A stretch of DNA of 64,000 nt from an uncultured Cellvibrio sp. (GCA_937958105.1 CALFXJ010000059.1:23392-87391); one strand, 5' to 3'; shown: positions 16,179 through 24,906, counted from the stretch's first letter. Program-made: numbers and translations. The notes: generated from the letters alone by a model not told the origin.

Positions 16179-18398
16179 TTATTGGATGTTAAAACCAGTG
16201 GTTTTGAGTTTTTGTTGAGTATCCAGCGCCCGCTGCTTGATAGCGGCCGCCTCAGCGTGGTCGGGAACCAGATCCAGCGCTGCCTCTGCTTTGGCGATGG
16301 CACAGCTGTAATTCTTCTGTTGATCAAGGCAGGTGCGGGCCTGCGCCAGAATGCTCTGCACCCGTTGCTCGGCCTGACGGGCGAGGGTGGCCGTCTGCTT
16401 AATTTCGAGTGCCGGCAGATTGCCGGGATGATTTGCTGTGACAGCATCGGCATGGCGGATCGCGCAGTCGTATTGTTTCTGGCTCAGGCACTGCTGTGCT
16501 TTTTTCAGCTCTTCATTGATTGCCGCCTGAAGTTTCCGTACACCGGCCTGGGCTGCAGCCAGCTGCTCCTGCATCTGCAGGGTGGTTGGATGTCCGGTGT
16601 TTATGCCCCCCGCCTGACTCACCAGTTCTTCAGCGCACGTCAGATCGCCGTTCTGCAGACAGATATCTACCCGCTGTGCGAGCTGATTCAGTTCCAGGGA
16701 CTCAGTGGCGGTGTTCAGCAGGCGCCGGGCGGCCGCGTTAGTGTCATCCAGTTTAAGCAGCTCGCGGGTCTTGATCTGGGTGCAGGCAAAATCCTGTTGC
16801 GTAAAACAGCTCTCGGCTTCCTGCAGCAGTCGGGCGATGAGGCTGGCATTTTCTTCCTGTTGCTGGGCCAGCTGGGCACTGGCGAGTAAGTCGCGCGCAA
16901 CCTGATTGCCTGGCTCCAGATTGGTTACCACCAGGCTCTGCTCAATTGCACAGGCGAAATCCTGCTGGGCAAAACAGCGTTGCGCCTGTGCGATCTTGTC
17001 GTTGATGGTGTTCTGAATCTGCAGCTCCGCCTGATAGTGGCTATAGGCAAACCAGCCAAGGCCAATGAGCGAGACCGGTAAAAGAATCACCGCCGCCTTT
17101 AATGCCAGCGACTTCCGCCGTGGGAAAAGCTCAGCATGGAACTGCTCGATGGTGGGGGTGCGCTGGGCTTTCTCCAGCGCCAGTCCGCGACTCAGGGCTT
17201 TCCATTGCGCGGCGTTGAGTTTTTCAATGCGTCGGGGTTTGAGTTTCTGCTGCTGGGCATCGAGCGCAGACAGCCCCTGATAAGGATGGCGTCCAGCGAG
17301 CATTTCGTAGACGACGCAGGCCAGGGCATAGACATCATCGGCAAAGCTGATGGGTTCGTCGTTGATCATCTCAATGGTGGCATAGGCGGGCGTCAGGGCG
17401 CCCAGCTGCCCCGCATCAAACTGATGGCGCTGGGTTTCTTTGGAGGCAGCGCGGGCGATACCGAAGTCCAGCACCTTGGCGGAACCGTCGCGCATGACAA
17501 AGACGTTGCCGGGTTTAAAGTCGGCGTGAATCAGGTGGCGCTTATGGGCATACATGAGGGCAGCGCAGAGATCCCTGGTCAACCGCAATGCCGTAGCCAC
17601 CGGCAGACCTGCGTCGCGGTGCTCTTTAAGCAGTTTATCCAGCGGGTCGCCGTGCAACAGTTCCATGGTCATGAAGAGCACATCGCCGTCGCGATCAAAA
17701 TCGTGCACGGTGACGATATTCGGGTGAGCCAGGGACTGCGACTTGGCGGCTTCCTGCTGAAGGGTCACAAAGGCGTCAGGGTGGTTCTGAAAATCCTGAT
17801 TTAACACCTTGGTGGCGATGTAGGGGTTTGGATCTTCCGCTTCCACCTTGCGGAGGTCGCGGGTTTTATACACGGTACCCATGCCGCCCTGGCCCAGGGC
17901 TTCTTCCAGCAGGAAGCGTTTCTTCAGCAGACTACCGGCGCCGCTGCTCAATGCCTGTTCAGCCAGTTCGCTCGCTTTGGCAAAGCCTGCAGAATTATTG
18001 GTCGTGTTGGTCCCGCGATATTGGGTGTATTGCGTCGCAGGTGCAGCAGTGGCGGGTACGGGAGTTTTCTTTTTGGACTCATCAGCAGTGCCGGTTTTTG
18101 CCGCCGCGGCGGCTTTCCTGCGTGGTGCAAAGACGGTGGCTTCGTCGGTTTTCGGACTGGTCTTTTTGGCGAGTACGGTGGCGTCCGCCTTGGATGGGCG
18201 AGGTTTGCGAGCCAGCACCGTAGCATCGTCAGTTTTAGGTCGCGGTTTTTTAGCCAGGACGGTTGCATCATCCGTTTTTGCACGTGATTTTTTGGCAATG
18301 ACTGTGGCTTGTTCGGCGGCCTTTTGAGGCTTCTGAGCAAGGCGGGTTTTATCGTTCGCCGGATCGGATGTGTTGGCAGAGTCTTTCTTGTCAGACAC
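16179..18398 (-). CDS. Transmembrane Ser/Thr protein kinase with N-terminal ATV repeats and periplasmic Cys-paired repeats
   Basis: The 739-residue protein starts at a GTG at 18398 (AGGAA 7 nt upstream; MSDKKDSANTS); a GTG five codons earlier is less likely. Residues about 28-95 hold five repeats of exactly 14 residues with a Thr at 32, 46, 60, 74 and 88 (consensus D-A-T-V-L-A-K-K-x-R-x-K-T-D). The Hanks kinase domain (about 161-425) has GQGGMGTVY, invariant Lys in ATKVL, a catalytic HADFKPGN (HAD instead of HRD) and VLDFGIAR. One transmembrane helix (about 433-452) follows. The C-terminal 280 residues are five TPR-like helical repeats, each with a C-x7-C or C-x8-C pair (475/483, 531/539, 580/588, 637/645, 690/699). 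Substrate and ligand are unknown. Confidence 0.88.
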   Translation of the reverse strand: MSDKKDSANTSDPANDKTRLAQKPQKAAEQATVIAKKSRAKTDDATVLAKKPRPKTDDATVLARKPRPSKADATVLAKKTSPKTDEATVFAPRRKAAAAAKTGTADESKKKTPVPATAAPATQYTQYRGTNTTNNSAGFAKASELAEQALSSGAGSLLKKRFLLEEALGQGGMGTVYKTRDLRKVEAEDPNPYIATKVLNQDFQNHPDAFVTLQQEAAKSQSLAHPNIVTVHDFDRDGDVLFMTMELLHGDPLDKLLKEHRDAGLPVATALRLTRDLCAALMYAHKRHLIHADFKPGNVFVMRDGSAKVLDFGIARAASKETQRHQFDAGQLGALTPAYATIEMINDEPISFADDVYALACVVYEMLAGRHPYQGLSALDAQQQKLKPRRIEKLNAAQWKALSRGLALEKAQRTPTIEQFHAELFPRRKSLALKAAVILLPVSLIGLGWFAYSHYQAELQIQNTINDKIAQAQRCFAQQDFACAIEQSLVVTNLEPGNQVARDLLASAQLAQQQEENASLIARLLQEAESCFTQQDFACTQIKTRELLKLDDTNAAARRLLNTATESLELNQLAQRVDICLQNGDLTCAEELVSQAGGINTGHPTTLQMQEQLAAAQAGVRKLQAAINEELKKAQQCLSQKQYDCAIRHADAVTANHPGNLPALEIKQTATLARQAEQRVQSILAQARTCLDQQKNYSCAIAKAEAALDLVPDHAEAAAIKQRALDTQQKLKTTGFNIQ

Positions 18399-18469
18399 GC
18401 AGACGTTCCTCACTGCTCCAGATGTTGATTATGGTAATTCCGTTAAAACTGACACAAAAAAGTTGAAAA

Positions 18470-18541
18470 ATGGTACCACGACCGCCGCCTAAAGGCATTG
18501 GTCGTAAGCGGGCAAAACGTTGGAAAATGCGACGGCTTTAA
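18470..18541 (+). CDS. Possible 23-residue Arg/Pro-rich peptide
   Basis: An ATG at 18470 opens a 23-codon frame beginning MVPRPPPKGIGRKRAKRWK, extremely basic (10 Arg/Lys) and proline-rich. It lies in the 157-bp gap between the divergently starting kinase gene and the end of the DUF3530 gene. No ribosome site is visible and the frame overlaps an inverted repeat (ACGACC 18478-18483 / GGTCGT 18500-18505), so it may be chance. Confidence 0.2.
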   Translation: MVPRPPPKGIGRKRAKRWKMRRL

Positions 18542-18555
18542 CGATTTCCGGAGTT

Positions 18556-19665
18556 TTACTTTGGGTCGGGAGCCACTTTCTGCTTCCGTGTATGCTGTTC
18601 CATAAATCCGCGCGTCCGGTCCAGCCAGAAACTGCGGGGTTTGTCGATATCAACGCTCTGCAATGGCAGCAGTCGCAACTGGTGGTAAGAGGTCATCCGG
18701 TTGCGCATGGCTGCTGCGCGGTGACGCTGCTGAACAGCAGCCTCCCGGCGCTCATCAGGCTGGGTGAAGATATCCATCACTGCCAGGTGGGGATGGCCGA
18801 AAAGGGTTTCCAGCTGTGCGGTAGACAAGGGCTCCTGGGGTTGCAGGTTTACCAGGATCAGCCCTTGGAGTCTGGTCGGGGATTGCACGGCAAACACGGC
18901 GTCCATCACGCTGCTGTTATCGGTCAGGAGGATTACCTGTTCAAAGCCCTGTTGATTCAGATAGCTGGTCGCAGCGCCGATACGACGGGCAATAACCTCC
19001 TCCCGGGTGGGACGCGGTTCCAGAGCAGGGTCGGCTTCAGGCTCGGGTAATGGCGCTGCATCAGCGGCTTCCGATGAGGCTGTTTCTGCCTGCTCTGCGG
19101 GAGCATCGGCAGGGGTGTTCTCGGTCCCATCAGCCGGTTCTTCTGCACAGGGTTCCTCATCACATGGCTCGGTGTTTTCCACTGGTGCCGGAATCTCCCG
19201 TTGAGGCACCGGTTGTGGTTCCAGTGGCGGTAACGACACCGCCAGTGTCGGCCAGCCGTGACGGGGCAGGTACCGACGCAGGTGTTCCAGGGTGGGGGGC
19301 CAGCCCGGCGGAACCTCTGCCGCATGAGCCATCAACACGATTCCGTTGGTTGTTGCGGCTTCCGTTGGGCGGAACAGGACGAGGATCTTGTCATCGGCCG
19401 TCTCCAGCCAGCGCACCTCTTCCGGGAGTGTTGCGGCCAGCAGCTGGTTATAACGCTCTTCCTGTGAGAGGGTGGGTTCCGGTGGCTCAGGAGGGGGAGC
19501 GATGGTTTCTTCAGCTTCCGGGAGGTCTTCAGCCGGTCCGGACTCTGGTTCCTGCGCCAGCGAGGCGCTGGCAAGCAACAGCAACAGCCAGGCGCAGATC
19601 ATCCGACAGGCTCGGTGAGAGGGAAATGAATCCTGAAAGCGGTGGTGAGTCAAAGGGCCGTTCAT
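18556..19665 (-). CDS. DUF3530 family exported protein (alpha/beta-hydrolase-like)
   Basis: The likely start is the ATG at 19665 (MNGPLTHHRFQ); a later ATG (MICAWLLLLLASASLAQ) would give just the signal peptide and mature part. After the signal sequence comes a Pro/Glu-rich linker, then VRWLETADDKILVLFRPTEA and GIVLMAHAAEVPPGWP, resembling the first half of an alpha/beta hydrolase. A second low-complexity Glu/Pro/Ala insert (with CDEEPCAEEP) follows, then YLNQQGFEQVILLTDNSSVMDAVF and a C-terminal QLRLLPL element. DUF3530 proteins occur in gammaproteobacteria next to rpe or crp loci; their function is unknown. The usual catalytic Gly-x-Ser-x-Gly appears replaced by LTDNSSVMDA, so enzyme activity is doubtful. 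Confidence 0.7.
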   Translation of the reverse strand: MNGPLTHHRFQDSFPSHRACRMICAWLLLLLASASLAQEPESGPAEDLPEAEETIAPPPEPPEPTLSQEERYNQLLAATLPEEVRWLETADDKILVLFRPTEAATTNGIVLMAHAAEVPPGWPPTLEHLRRYLPRHGWPTLAVSLPPLEPQPVPQREIPAPVENTEPCDEEPCAEEPADGTENTPADAPAEQAETASSEAADAAPLPEPEADPALEPRPTREEVIARRIGAATSYLNQQGFEQVILLTDNSSVMDAVFAVQSPTRLQGLILVNLQPQEPLSTAQLETLFGHPHLAVMDIFTQPDERREAAVQQRHRAAAMRNRMTSYHQLRLLPLQSVDIDKPRSFWLDRTRGFMEQHTRKQKVAPDPK

Positions 19666-19777
19666 AGTGTCGGTTTTAGGGAGTCCTGATTCATTGCTGC
19701 GCAATTTGCTGCCAGCGGGATTTTTTTCAGTACAATGCGGACATTTTAGTCGTTGTATTACTGTCATCGGGTGATTT

Positions 19778-20479
19778 ATGCAGAACTTTAAAGGCTCTAC
19801 ACAGGCGGATTTCAGAATTGCGCCTTCCATCCTCTCGGCTGACTTCGCCCGCCTGGGGGAAGAGGTGGATGCGGTACTCGCTGCCGGTGCCGACATGATT
19901 CACTTCGATGTGATGGATAATCACTATGTGCCCAATCTGACGATAGGGCCGATGGTCTGCAAAGCCTTGCGGAAGTATGGCGTTACAGCACCTATTGATG
20001 TTCACCTGATGGTGGAGCCGGTGGACGATCTGATTGTCCAGTTTGCCGATGCCGGTGCAACCTTCATTACCTTTCACCCCGAAGCGTCCCGCCACGTGGA
20101 TCGCTCCCTGCAGCTGATCAAGGACCGCGGCTGTTTCGCCGGGCTGGTGCTCAATCCGGCCACTTCGCTCAATGAAATCAAGTACGTGATGGAAAAGATG
20201 GATATGCTGCTGTTGATGTCGGTGAACCCGGGTTTCGGCGGGCAACAGTTTATTCCTTACGTGCAGGACAAGATCCGGGAAGCGCGGGCGATGATCGACG
20301 CCAGCGGTTACAACATCCGTCTTGAGGTCGACGGTGGGGTTTCCACCGAAAATATTCGTGAGCTGGCTGCTGCGGGTGCGGATACCTTTGTCTCCGGTTC
20401 GGCGATATTCAATACTGAGGATTACGCCGCGACCATCGCTGCCATGCGTGCGGAACTCGCGCAGGTTAAGCGCAATTAA
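19778..20479 (+). CDS. rpe: Ribulose-phosphate 3-epimerase
   Basis: Rpe interconverts ribulose-5-phosphate and xylulose-5-phosphate in the pentose phosphate pathway. The 233-residue TIM barrel shows APSILSADFARLGEEV with the conserved Ser, MIHFDVMDNHYVPNLTIGP with metal-binding His and Asp, PIDVHLMVEPVDDL, MLLLMSVNPGFGGQQFI, and LEVDGGV followed by ADTFVSGSAIF for phosphate binding. The family motif is usually M-D-G-x-F-V-P-N; here it reads MDNHYVPN. It is followed by the trp leader and trpE. In pseudomonads a gph phosphatase usually lies between rpe and trpE, but it is absent here. Confidence 0.95.
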   Translation: MQNFKGSTQADFRIAPSILSADFARLGEEVDAVLAAGADMIHFDVMDNHYVPNLTIGPMVCKALRKYGVTAPIDVHLMVEPVDDLIVQFADAGATFITFHPEASRHVDRSLQLIKDRGCFAGLVLNPATSLNEIKYVMEKMDMLLLMSVNPGFGGQQFIPYVQDKIREARAMIDASGYNIRLEVDGGVSTENIRELAAAGADTFVSGSAIFNTEDYAATIAAMRAELAQVKRN

Positions 20480-20581
20480 TCCCGCTTGTGCCGAAGTAAC
20501 CGGTTTATTTGTGAAGTATTGGGGATAGGCAGTCCGGTTTTATTTGAGTAAACTGGCTGCCAGTCCATAAGGAGAAGCCCT

Positions 20582-20644
20582 GTGAAACGTTCAGGCTTAT
20601 ATCTGCAAGAGCGTGCCGCCCTCGTCGCCCGATGGCGTCGCTAG
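20582..20644 (+). CDS. Putative trp leader peptide (TrpL-like)
   Basis: A GTG start at 20582 with aaggag 7 nt upstream opens a 20-codon frame (reads MKRSGLYLQERAALVARWRR) ending in TAG. It lies 190 bp ahead of trpE. A Trp codon is present at position 18, two codons before the stop. Transcription attenuation of trpE is known in Pseudomonas putida, and the position and good ribosome site support a leader peptide. Only one Trp codon rather than a tandem pair is the main weakness. Confidence 0.55.
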   Translation: MKRSGLYLQERAALVARWRR

Positions 20645-20832
20645 TCCATTTCTGCCCGCGCGCAGTCTGTCTGGCTAGCACTCGTATCTAGTCTCACAGT
20701 CTGTCAGCAGCCGGGTTGTCTCCCTCTCATCTGTTGTCCGACCATCTCATGCCGCGTCAGGCGCAGATGAATTGCCCGATAAAAATAGCGTGATTCGCCT
20801 AACTCTTGCTGGCGAACCTGAAAGGTAAACCC
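20645..20832 (+). promoter_or_regulatory. trpE leader region with alternative pairing segments
   Basis: Between the leader-peptide stop and trpE are segments that can pair in exclusive ways. Three CTAG-containing stretches occur (around the leader stop codon at 20641-20646, about 20673-20679 and about 20688-20693), and AGTCTGTC is present twice. A hairpin is formed by CATCT (20743-20747) and AGATG (20765-20769) with an inner GCC/GGC. A last hairpin, TTCGCC (20794-20799) with GGCGAA (20811-20816), sits immediately before the trpE ribosome site. No U-tract terminator is clear, so control may act on translation. Confidence 0.45.
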
Positions 20833-22302
20833 ATGACTCCTGAACAATTTGCTGAGCTGGCCGCGCAAGGCTATAACCGTATTCCGGTGATGCGCGAAGT
20901 GCTGGCTGACCTTGATACTCCCTTGTCTTCCTATCTGAAACTGGCTCGCGGAGCCTATTCTTATCTGTTTGAGTCGGTCCAGGGCGGCGAGAAGTGGGGC
21001 CGTTATTCCATGATCGGCCTGCCCGCCCGCACCGTGTTGAAAGCCTATGGTGAGCGCATCTGCATCGAGCGTGATGGTGTGATCATCGAAGAAACCACGC
21101 AGGCTGATGCACTGGCCTTTGTTGAAGAGTTCAAGCTGCGCTACCGTGCTCCAGAGCTGCCGGGCCTGCCGCGTTTTACCGGCGGTCTGGTGGGCTATTT
21201 TGCCTATGACTGCGTGCGCTATGTCGAACCGCACCTCAAGGCCAGCGAACCCAAAGATGTACTGGGGACGCCGGATATTCTCTTGACGGTCTCCGACGAG
21301 GTTCTGGTCTTCGATAACCTGGCGGGCAAGTTGATCCTGGTGATCCATGCCAATCCGGACGTAGAGAATGCCTATGAAGCAGCCAACCAGCGGCTGGACG
21401 AACTGGAGCGGCGCCTGCGCGGTCCCGTGCCGTCGACTCCGGATCTGACGCTGGGTATGAACGGCGCCAGCGAGCAGAACTTCCGCTCCCATTACGGTGA
21501 GCAGCAGTTCCACGACGCGGTCAACCGCATCAAAGACTATGTGCTGGCTGGCGATACCATGCAGGTGGTTATCTCCCAGCGCCTGTCCATCGACTTTGCG
21601 GGCGAACCGCTCAACCTTTATCGCGCGCTGCGCAACCTGAATCCTTCTCCTTATATGTACTTCCTCGACCTCGGCGACCATCACGTCGTGGGATCAAGCC
21701 CGGAAATTCTTGCGCGGCTGGAGGACGGTGATGTGACGGTGCGGCCTATCGCCGGTACCCGTCGTCGCGGCCATACGCCGGAGGAGGACAAGGCGCTGGA
21801 AGCGGAGCTGGTGGCTGATCCTAAAGAAATCGCGGAACACCTGATGCTGATCGATCTCGGTCGCAACGACGTGGGCCGGGTGGCTCAGGTGGGGAGCGTC
21901 CGGCTCACCGACAAGATGGTGGTAGAGCGCTACTCTCACGTCATGCACATCACCTCCAACGTCACCGGCAAGATCAAGCCTGAACTGCATGCGATGGACG
22001 TGCTGCGCGCGGCCCTGCCGGCAGGTACCTTGTCGGGTGCACCGAAGATTCGCGCGATGGAAATCATCGACGAACTGGAAAGCGAAAAACGCGGTATCTA
22101 TGGCGGCGCGGTCGGTTACATCGCGTGGAACGGCAACATGGATACCGCTATCGCGATCCGTACGGCAGTCATTAAAGACGGCAAGCTTTACGTGCAGGCC
22201 GGCGCCGGCGTGGTGGCTGACTCAGTACCGGCCCTGGAGTGGAAAGAAACCATGAACAAAGCGCGGGCCATCTTCAAAGCTGTCGACATGGTGGGGGAAT
22301 AA
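20833..22302 (+). CDS. trpE: Anthranilate synthase component I
   Basis: TrpE makes anthranilate from chorismate using ammonia passed from TrpG. The 489-residue chain starts at 20833 (MTPEQFAELA; aaaggt 7 nt upstream). The Trp-feedback element SYLFESVQGGEKWGRYSMIG is present, with the Ser at residue 48. The chorismate-binding core shows MQVVISQRLSIDF, YMYFLDLGDHHVVGSSPEIL, RPIAGTRRRGHTPEEDKALE, EHLMLIDLGRNDVGRV, and GTLSGAPKIRAMEIIDELE. Stop and trpG start are only 2 bases apart, so the two subunits are made from one message. Confidence 0.96.
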   Translation: MTPEQFAELAAQGYNRIPVMREVLADLDTPLSSYLKLARGAYSYLFESVQGGEKWGRYSMIGLPARTVLKAYGERICIERDGVIIEETTQADALAFVEEFKLRYRAPELPGLPRFTGGLVGYFAYDCVRYVEPHLKASEPKDVLGTPDILLTVSDEVLVFDNLAGKLILVIHANPDVENAYEAANQRLDELERRLRGPVPSTPDLTLGMNGASEQNFRSHYGEQQFHDAVNRIKDYVLAGDTMQVVISQRLSIDFAGEPLNLYRALRNLNPSPYMYFLDLGDHHVVGSSPEILARLEDGDVTVRPIAGTRRRGHTPEEDKALEAELVADPKEIAEHLMLIDLGRNDVGRVAQVGSVRLTDKMVVERYSHVMHITSNVTGKIKPELHAMDVLRAALPAGTLSGAPKIRAMEIIDELESEKRGIYGGAVGYIAWNGNMDTAIAIRTAVIKDGKLYVQAGAGVVADSVPALEWKETMNKARAIFKAVDMVGE

Positions 22303-22304
22303 AC

Positions 22305-22886
22305 ATGATTCTGATGATCGATAACTACGACTCCTTTACCTTCAACGTCGTGCAGTATCTCGGTGAGTTGCAGGCCGATGTCAAGGTGGTGCGTAACGAT
22401 GAGATTACCGTGGACGATATTGCGCGTATGGCACCGGAAAAGATTGTGATCTCACCCGGTCCCTGTACACCCAATGAAGCGGGGATCTCTGTCGAAACGA
22501 TCAAGACGTTTGCCGGCAGGATTCCGCTGCTGGGCATTTGTCTCGGCCACCAGAGCATCGGCCAGGCCTTCGGTGGAAAGATCATTCGTGCACCTCAGGT
22601 AATGCACGGTAAAACCTCACCGGTTTATCACGCTGACAAGGGTGTGTTTACCGGTCTTAAAAATCCTTTGCAGGCCACGCGCTACCACTCCCTGGTCATC
22701 GACAAGGAAAGCCTGCCGGACTGTCTGGAGATCACAGCCTGGACTCAGAATGACGATGGCAGCATGGGAGAGATCATGGGGGTGCGCCACAAAACCCTGG
22801 CAGTCGAGGGCGTACAGTTTCACCCTGAATCAATTCTGACCGAACAGGGGCACGAGCTGCTGCGCAATTTCCTGAATGGACTGTAA
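22305..22886 (+). CDS. trpG: Anthranilate synthase component II (glutamine amidotransferase)
   Basis: TrpG releases ammonia from glutamine for TrpE. The 193-residue class I amidotransferase has the nucleophile Cys79 in LLGICLGHQSIGQAFGG, and His173 and Glu175 in GVQFHPESILTE, completing the triad. The N-terminus MILMIDNYDSFTFNVVQYLG is typical. It starts 2 bases after trpE with a ggtggggg site overlapping the trpE end. It may also serve PabB if no separate PabA exists, which is common but not shown here. Confidence 0.96.
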   Translation: MILMIDNYDSFTFNVVQYLGELQADVKVVRNDEITVDDIARMAPEKIVISPGPCTPNEAGISVETIKTFAGRIPLLGICLGHQSIGQAFGGKIIRAPQVMHGKTSPVYHADKGVFTGLKNPLQATRYHSLVIDKESLPDCLEITAWTQNDDGSMGEIMGVRHKTLAVEGVQFHPESILTEQGHELLRNFLNGL

Positions 22887-23009
22887 CGGTTAAATCAACG
22901 CACCGCCGCGCGTCGTTCCAGAGGTGCGATTGCGCGGCAGCTGAAGTGAATTTACGCTTCGCTGCAGATTTCTCCCACAACCGATAAGGTAACGACAAGG
23001 TAGATGGCG

Positions 23010-24041
23010 ATGGATATCAAACAAGCACTGAATAAATTAGTTGCTCACATTGATCTCTCAACCGAAGAGATGACCATGGTAATGCGGGACGTGATGACCG
23101 GCGTGGCTACACCGGCCCAGATCGGCGGTTTTCTCGTCGCCCTGCGGATGAAAGGTGAAACCCTGGATGAAATTACCGGTGCCGCTCAGGTCATGCGTGA
23201 GCTGGCGACCCCAGTGGATATTGATGTTGAGTATCTGGTGGATACCTGCGGTACCGGCGGTGACGGTGCCAACCTGTTCAACATCTCTACCGCCAGCGCC
23301 TTTGTGGTGGCTGCCGCCGGTGGTCGGGTGGCCAAGCACGGTAACCGTGGTGTTTCCAGTACGGCGGGCAGTGCCGATGTGCTGGAGGCCGCGGGTATCA
23401 AACTCGATATTGCGCCGGAGCAGGTGGCTCGCTGTGTGAAGGAAATCGGCGTAGGTTTTATGTTTGCACCGGCCCATCACAGTGCCATGCGCTTTGCCAT
23501 TGGCCCGCGCCGCGAGCTGGGCCTGCGCACTATCTTCAATATGCTCGGCCCCATGACCAATCCGGCCAACGTCAAACGCCAGGTCATCGGCGTTTTCAAT
23601 GGTGAGCTCTGCCGGCCTATGGCCGAAGTGCTGGGACGGCTGGGCAGTGAGCATGTGATGGTGGTGCATGCGAAAGACGGGCTGGATGAAATCAGCCTGG
23701 CCACCGAAACCCAGGTGGCTGAACTGAAGAACGGCGAGATCATCGAATACACCATCAAGCCTGAGGATTTTGGCGTGCAGAGCAAGAGTCTCATCGGTCT
23801 GAGTGTACAGACGCCGGAAGACTCGCTGTTGTTGATCAAGGATGCCCTTGGCAACCGTCGCGGCCAATACGCTGAGAAGGCCGCTGATATCATCACCCTG
23901 AATGCTGGCGCCGCCATCTATGTCAGCGGTGTGGCCAGCAATCTGGCCGACGGCGTTGAGATGGCGCGGGACGCCATCGGCAGCAGCCTGGCGGGTGAGA
24001 AAATCCGCGAGCTGGCGGCTTTCACCCAGTACCTGGAATAA
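23010..24041 (+). CDS. trpD: Anthranilate phosphoribosyltransferase
   Basis: TrpD joins anthranilate to PRPP, the second step of tryptophan synthesis. The 343-residue protein contains the PRPP-binding loop VDTCGTGGDGANLFNIST, AAGGRVAKHGNRGVSSTAGSAD, and the substrate segment FAPAHHSAMRFAIGPRRELG. I chose the second of two close ATGs (23010, MDIKQALNKL) since AAGG lies 9 nt before it and only 3 nt before the ATG at 23004. It follows trpG after 123 bp that show no terminator. Confidence 0.95.
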   Translation: MDIKQALNKLVAHIDLSTEEMTMVMRDVMTGVATPAQIGGFLVALRMKGETLDEITGAAQVMRELATPVDIDVEYLVDTCGTGGDGANLFNISTASAFVVAAAGGRVAKHGNRGVSSTAGSADVLEAAGIKLDIAPEQVARCVKEIGVGFMFAPAHHSAMRFAIGPRRELGLRTIFNMLGPMTNPANVKRQVIGVFNGELCRPMAEVLGRLGSEHVMVVHAKDGLDEISLATETQVAELKNGEIIEYTIKPEDFGVQSKSLIGLSVQTPEDSLLLIKDALGNRRGQYAEKAADIITLNAGAAIYVSGVASNLADGVEMARDAIGSSLAGEKIRELAAFTQYLE

Positions 24042-24103
24042 AGCTTAAACCCACTGATGCTGATGCGAACTTTAGATGGTTCGCTAAGTAGAGGAATTGT
24101 CGC

Positions 24104-24901
24104 GTGACCCAGACCCCTACCGTACTCCGCAAGATCATTGCCCGAAAATGGGAAGAGATTGCCGAGCGTAAAAAAACTGTTCCCCTGGCCGACCTGCAAC
24201 ACGGCCTGCTTCACCCGCAGCCGGTGCGCGGCTTCGTCCAGGCCATTGCGGACCGCATTGCAGCTGGTCAGCCCGGCGTCATCGCCGAGATCAAGAAGGC
24301 GTCACCCAGTAAAGGTGTGATCCGCGAACACTTTGTACCAGCGGAGCTGGCGCGCAGCTATGAACAGGGCGGCGCGGCCTGCCTGTCAGTGCTGACCGAT
24401 GTGGATTTCTTTCAGGGAGCAGATGCATATCTGCAGGAAGCCCGCGCCGCTACGGACCTGCCGGTCATCCGCAAGGATTTCCTGGTCGACGAATACCAGG
24501 TCTACGAGGCCCGGGCCATTGGAGCGGATTGTGTGTTGCTGATCGTCGCGGCTCTTGAGCCTCAGAAACTGGCGGATCTGAATACCCTGGCGATGGAGCT
24601 GGGGCTGGACGTGCTGGTGGAGGTGCATGATGCGGCAGAGCTGGAGATTGCCCTGAGCCTGCCGAACAAGTTGATCGGCATCAACAACCGTAACCTGCAT
24701 ACCTTCGACGTAAGTCTGCAGACCACCTTTGATCTGCTGGATCAGATTGGCCCCGAAAGAATTGTCGTAACGGAAAGCGGTATTCTTTCACCGGAAGATG
24801 TGAGGGTTATGCGGGAGCGGAACGTAAATGCCTTCCTGATCGGGGAAGCCTTTATGCGTGAGAACGATCCAGGCACAGCCCTGAAATCCTTCTTCAGCTG
24901 A
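24104..24901 (+). CDS. trpC: Indole-3-glycerol-phosphate synthase
   Basis: TrpC closes the indole ring of CdRP with loss of CO2. The 265-residue TIM barrel carries PGVIAEIKKASPSKGVIRE with the catalytic Lys, LSVLTDVDFFQGADAYL, LPVIRKDFLVDEYQVYEARA with the second Lys, GINNRNLHTFDVSL, and VVTESGILSPEDV. It is a single-domain enzyme, not the TrpC-TrpF fusion of enterics. The start is a GTG with gagg 9 nt upstream. An intrinsic terminator follows. Confidence 0.96.
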   Translation: MTQTPTVLRKIIARKWEEIAERKKTVPLADLQHGLLHPQPVRGFVQAIADRIAAGQPGVIAEIKKASPSKGVIREHFVPAELARSYEQGGAACLSVLTDVDFFQGADAYLQEARAATDLPVIRKDFLVDEYQVYEARAIGADCVLLIVAALEPQKLADLNTLAMELGLDVLVEVHDAAELEIALSLPNKLIGINNRNLHTFDVSLQTTFDLLDQIGPERIVVTESGILSPEDVRVMRERNVNAFLIGEAFMRENDPGTALKSFFS

Positions 24902-24906
24902 TTCAT

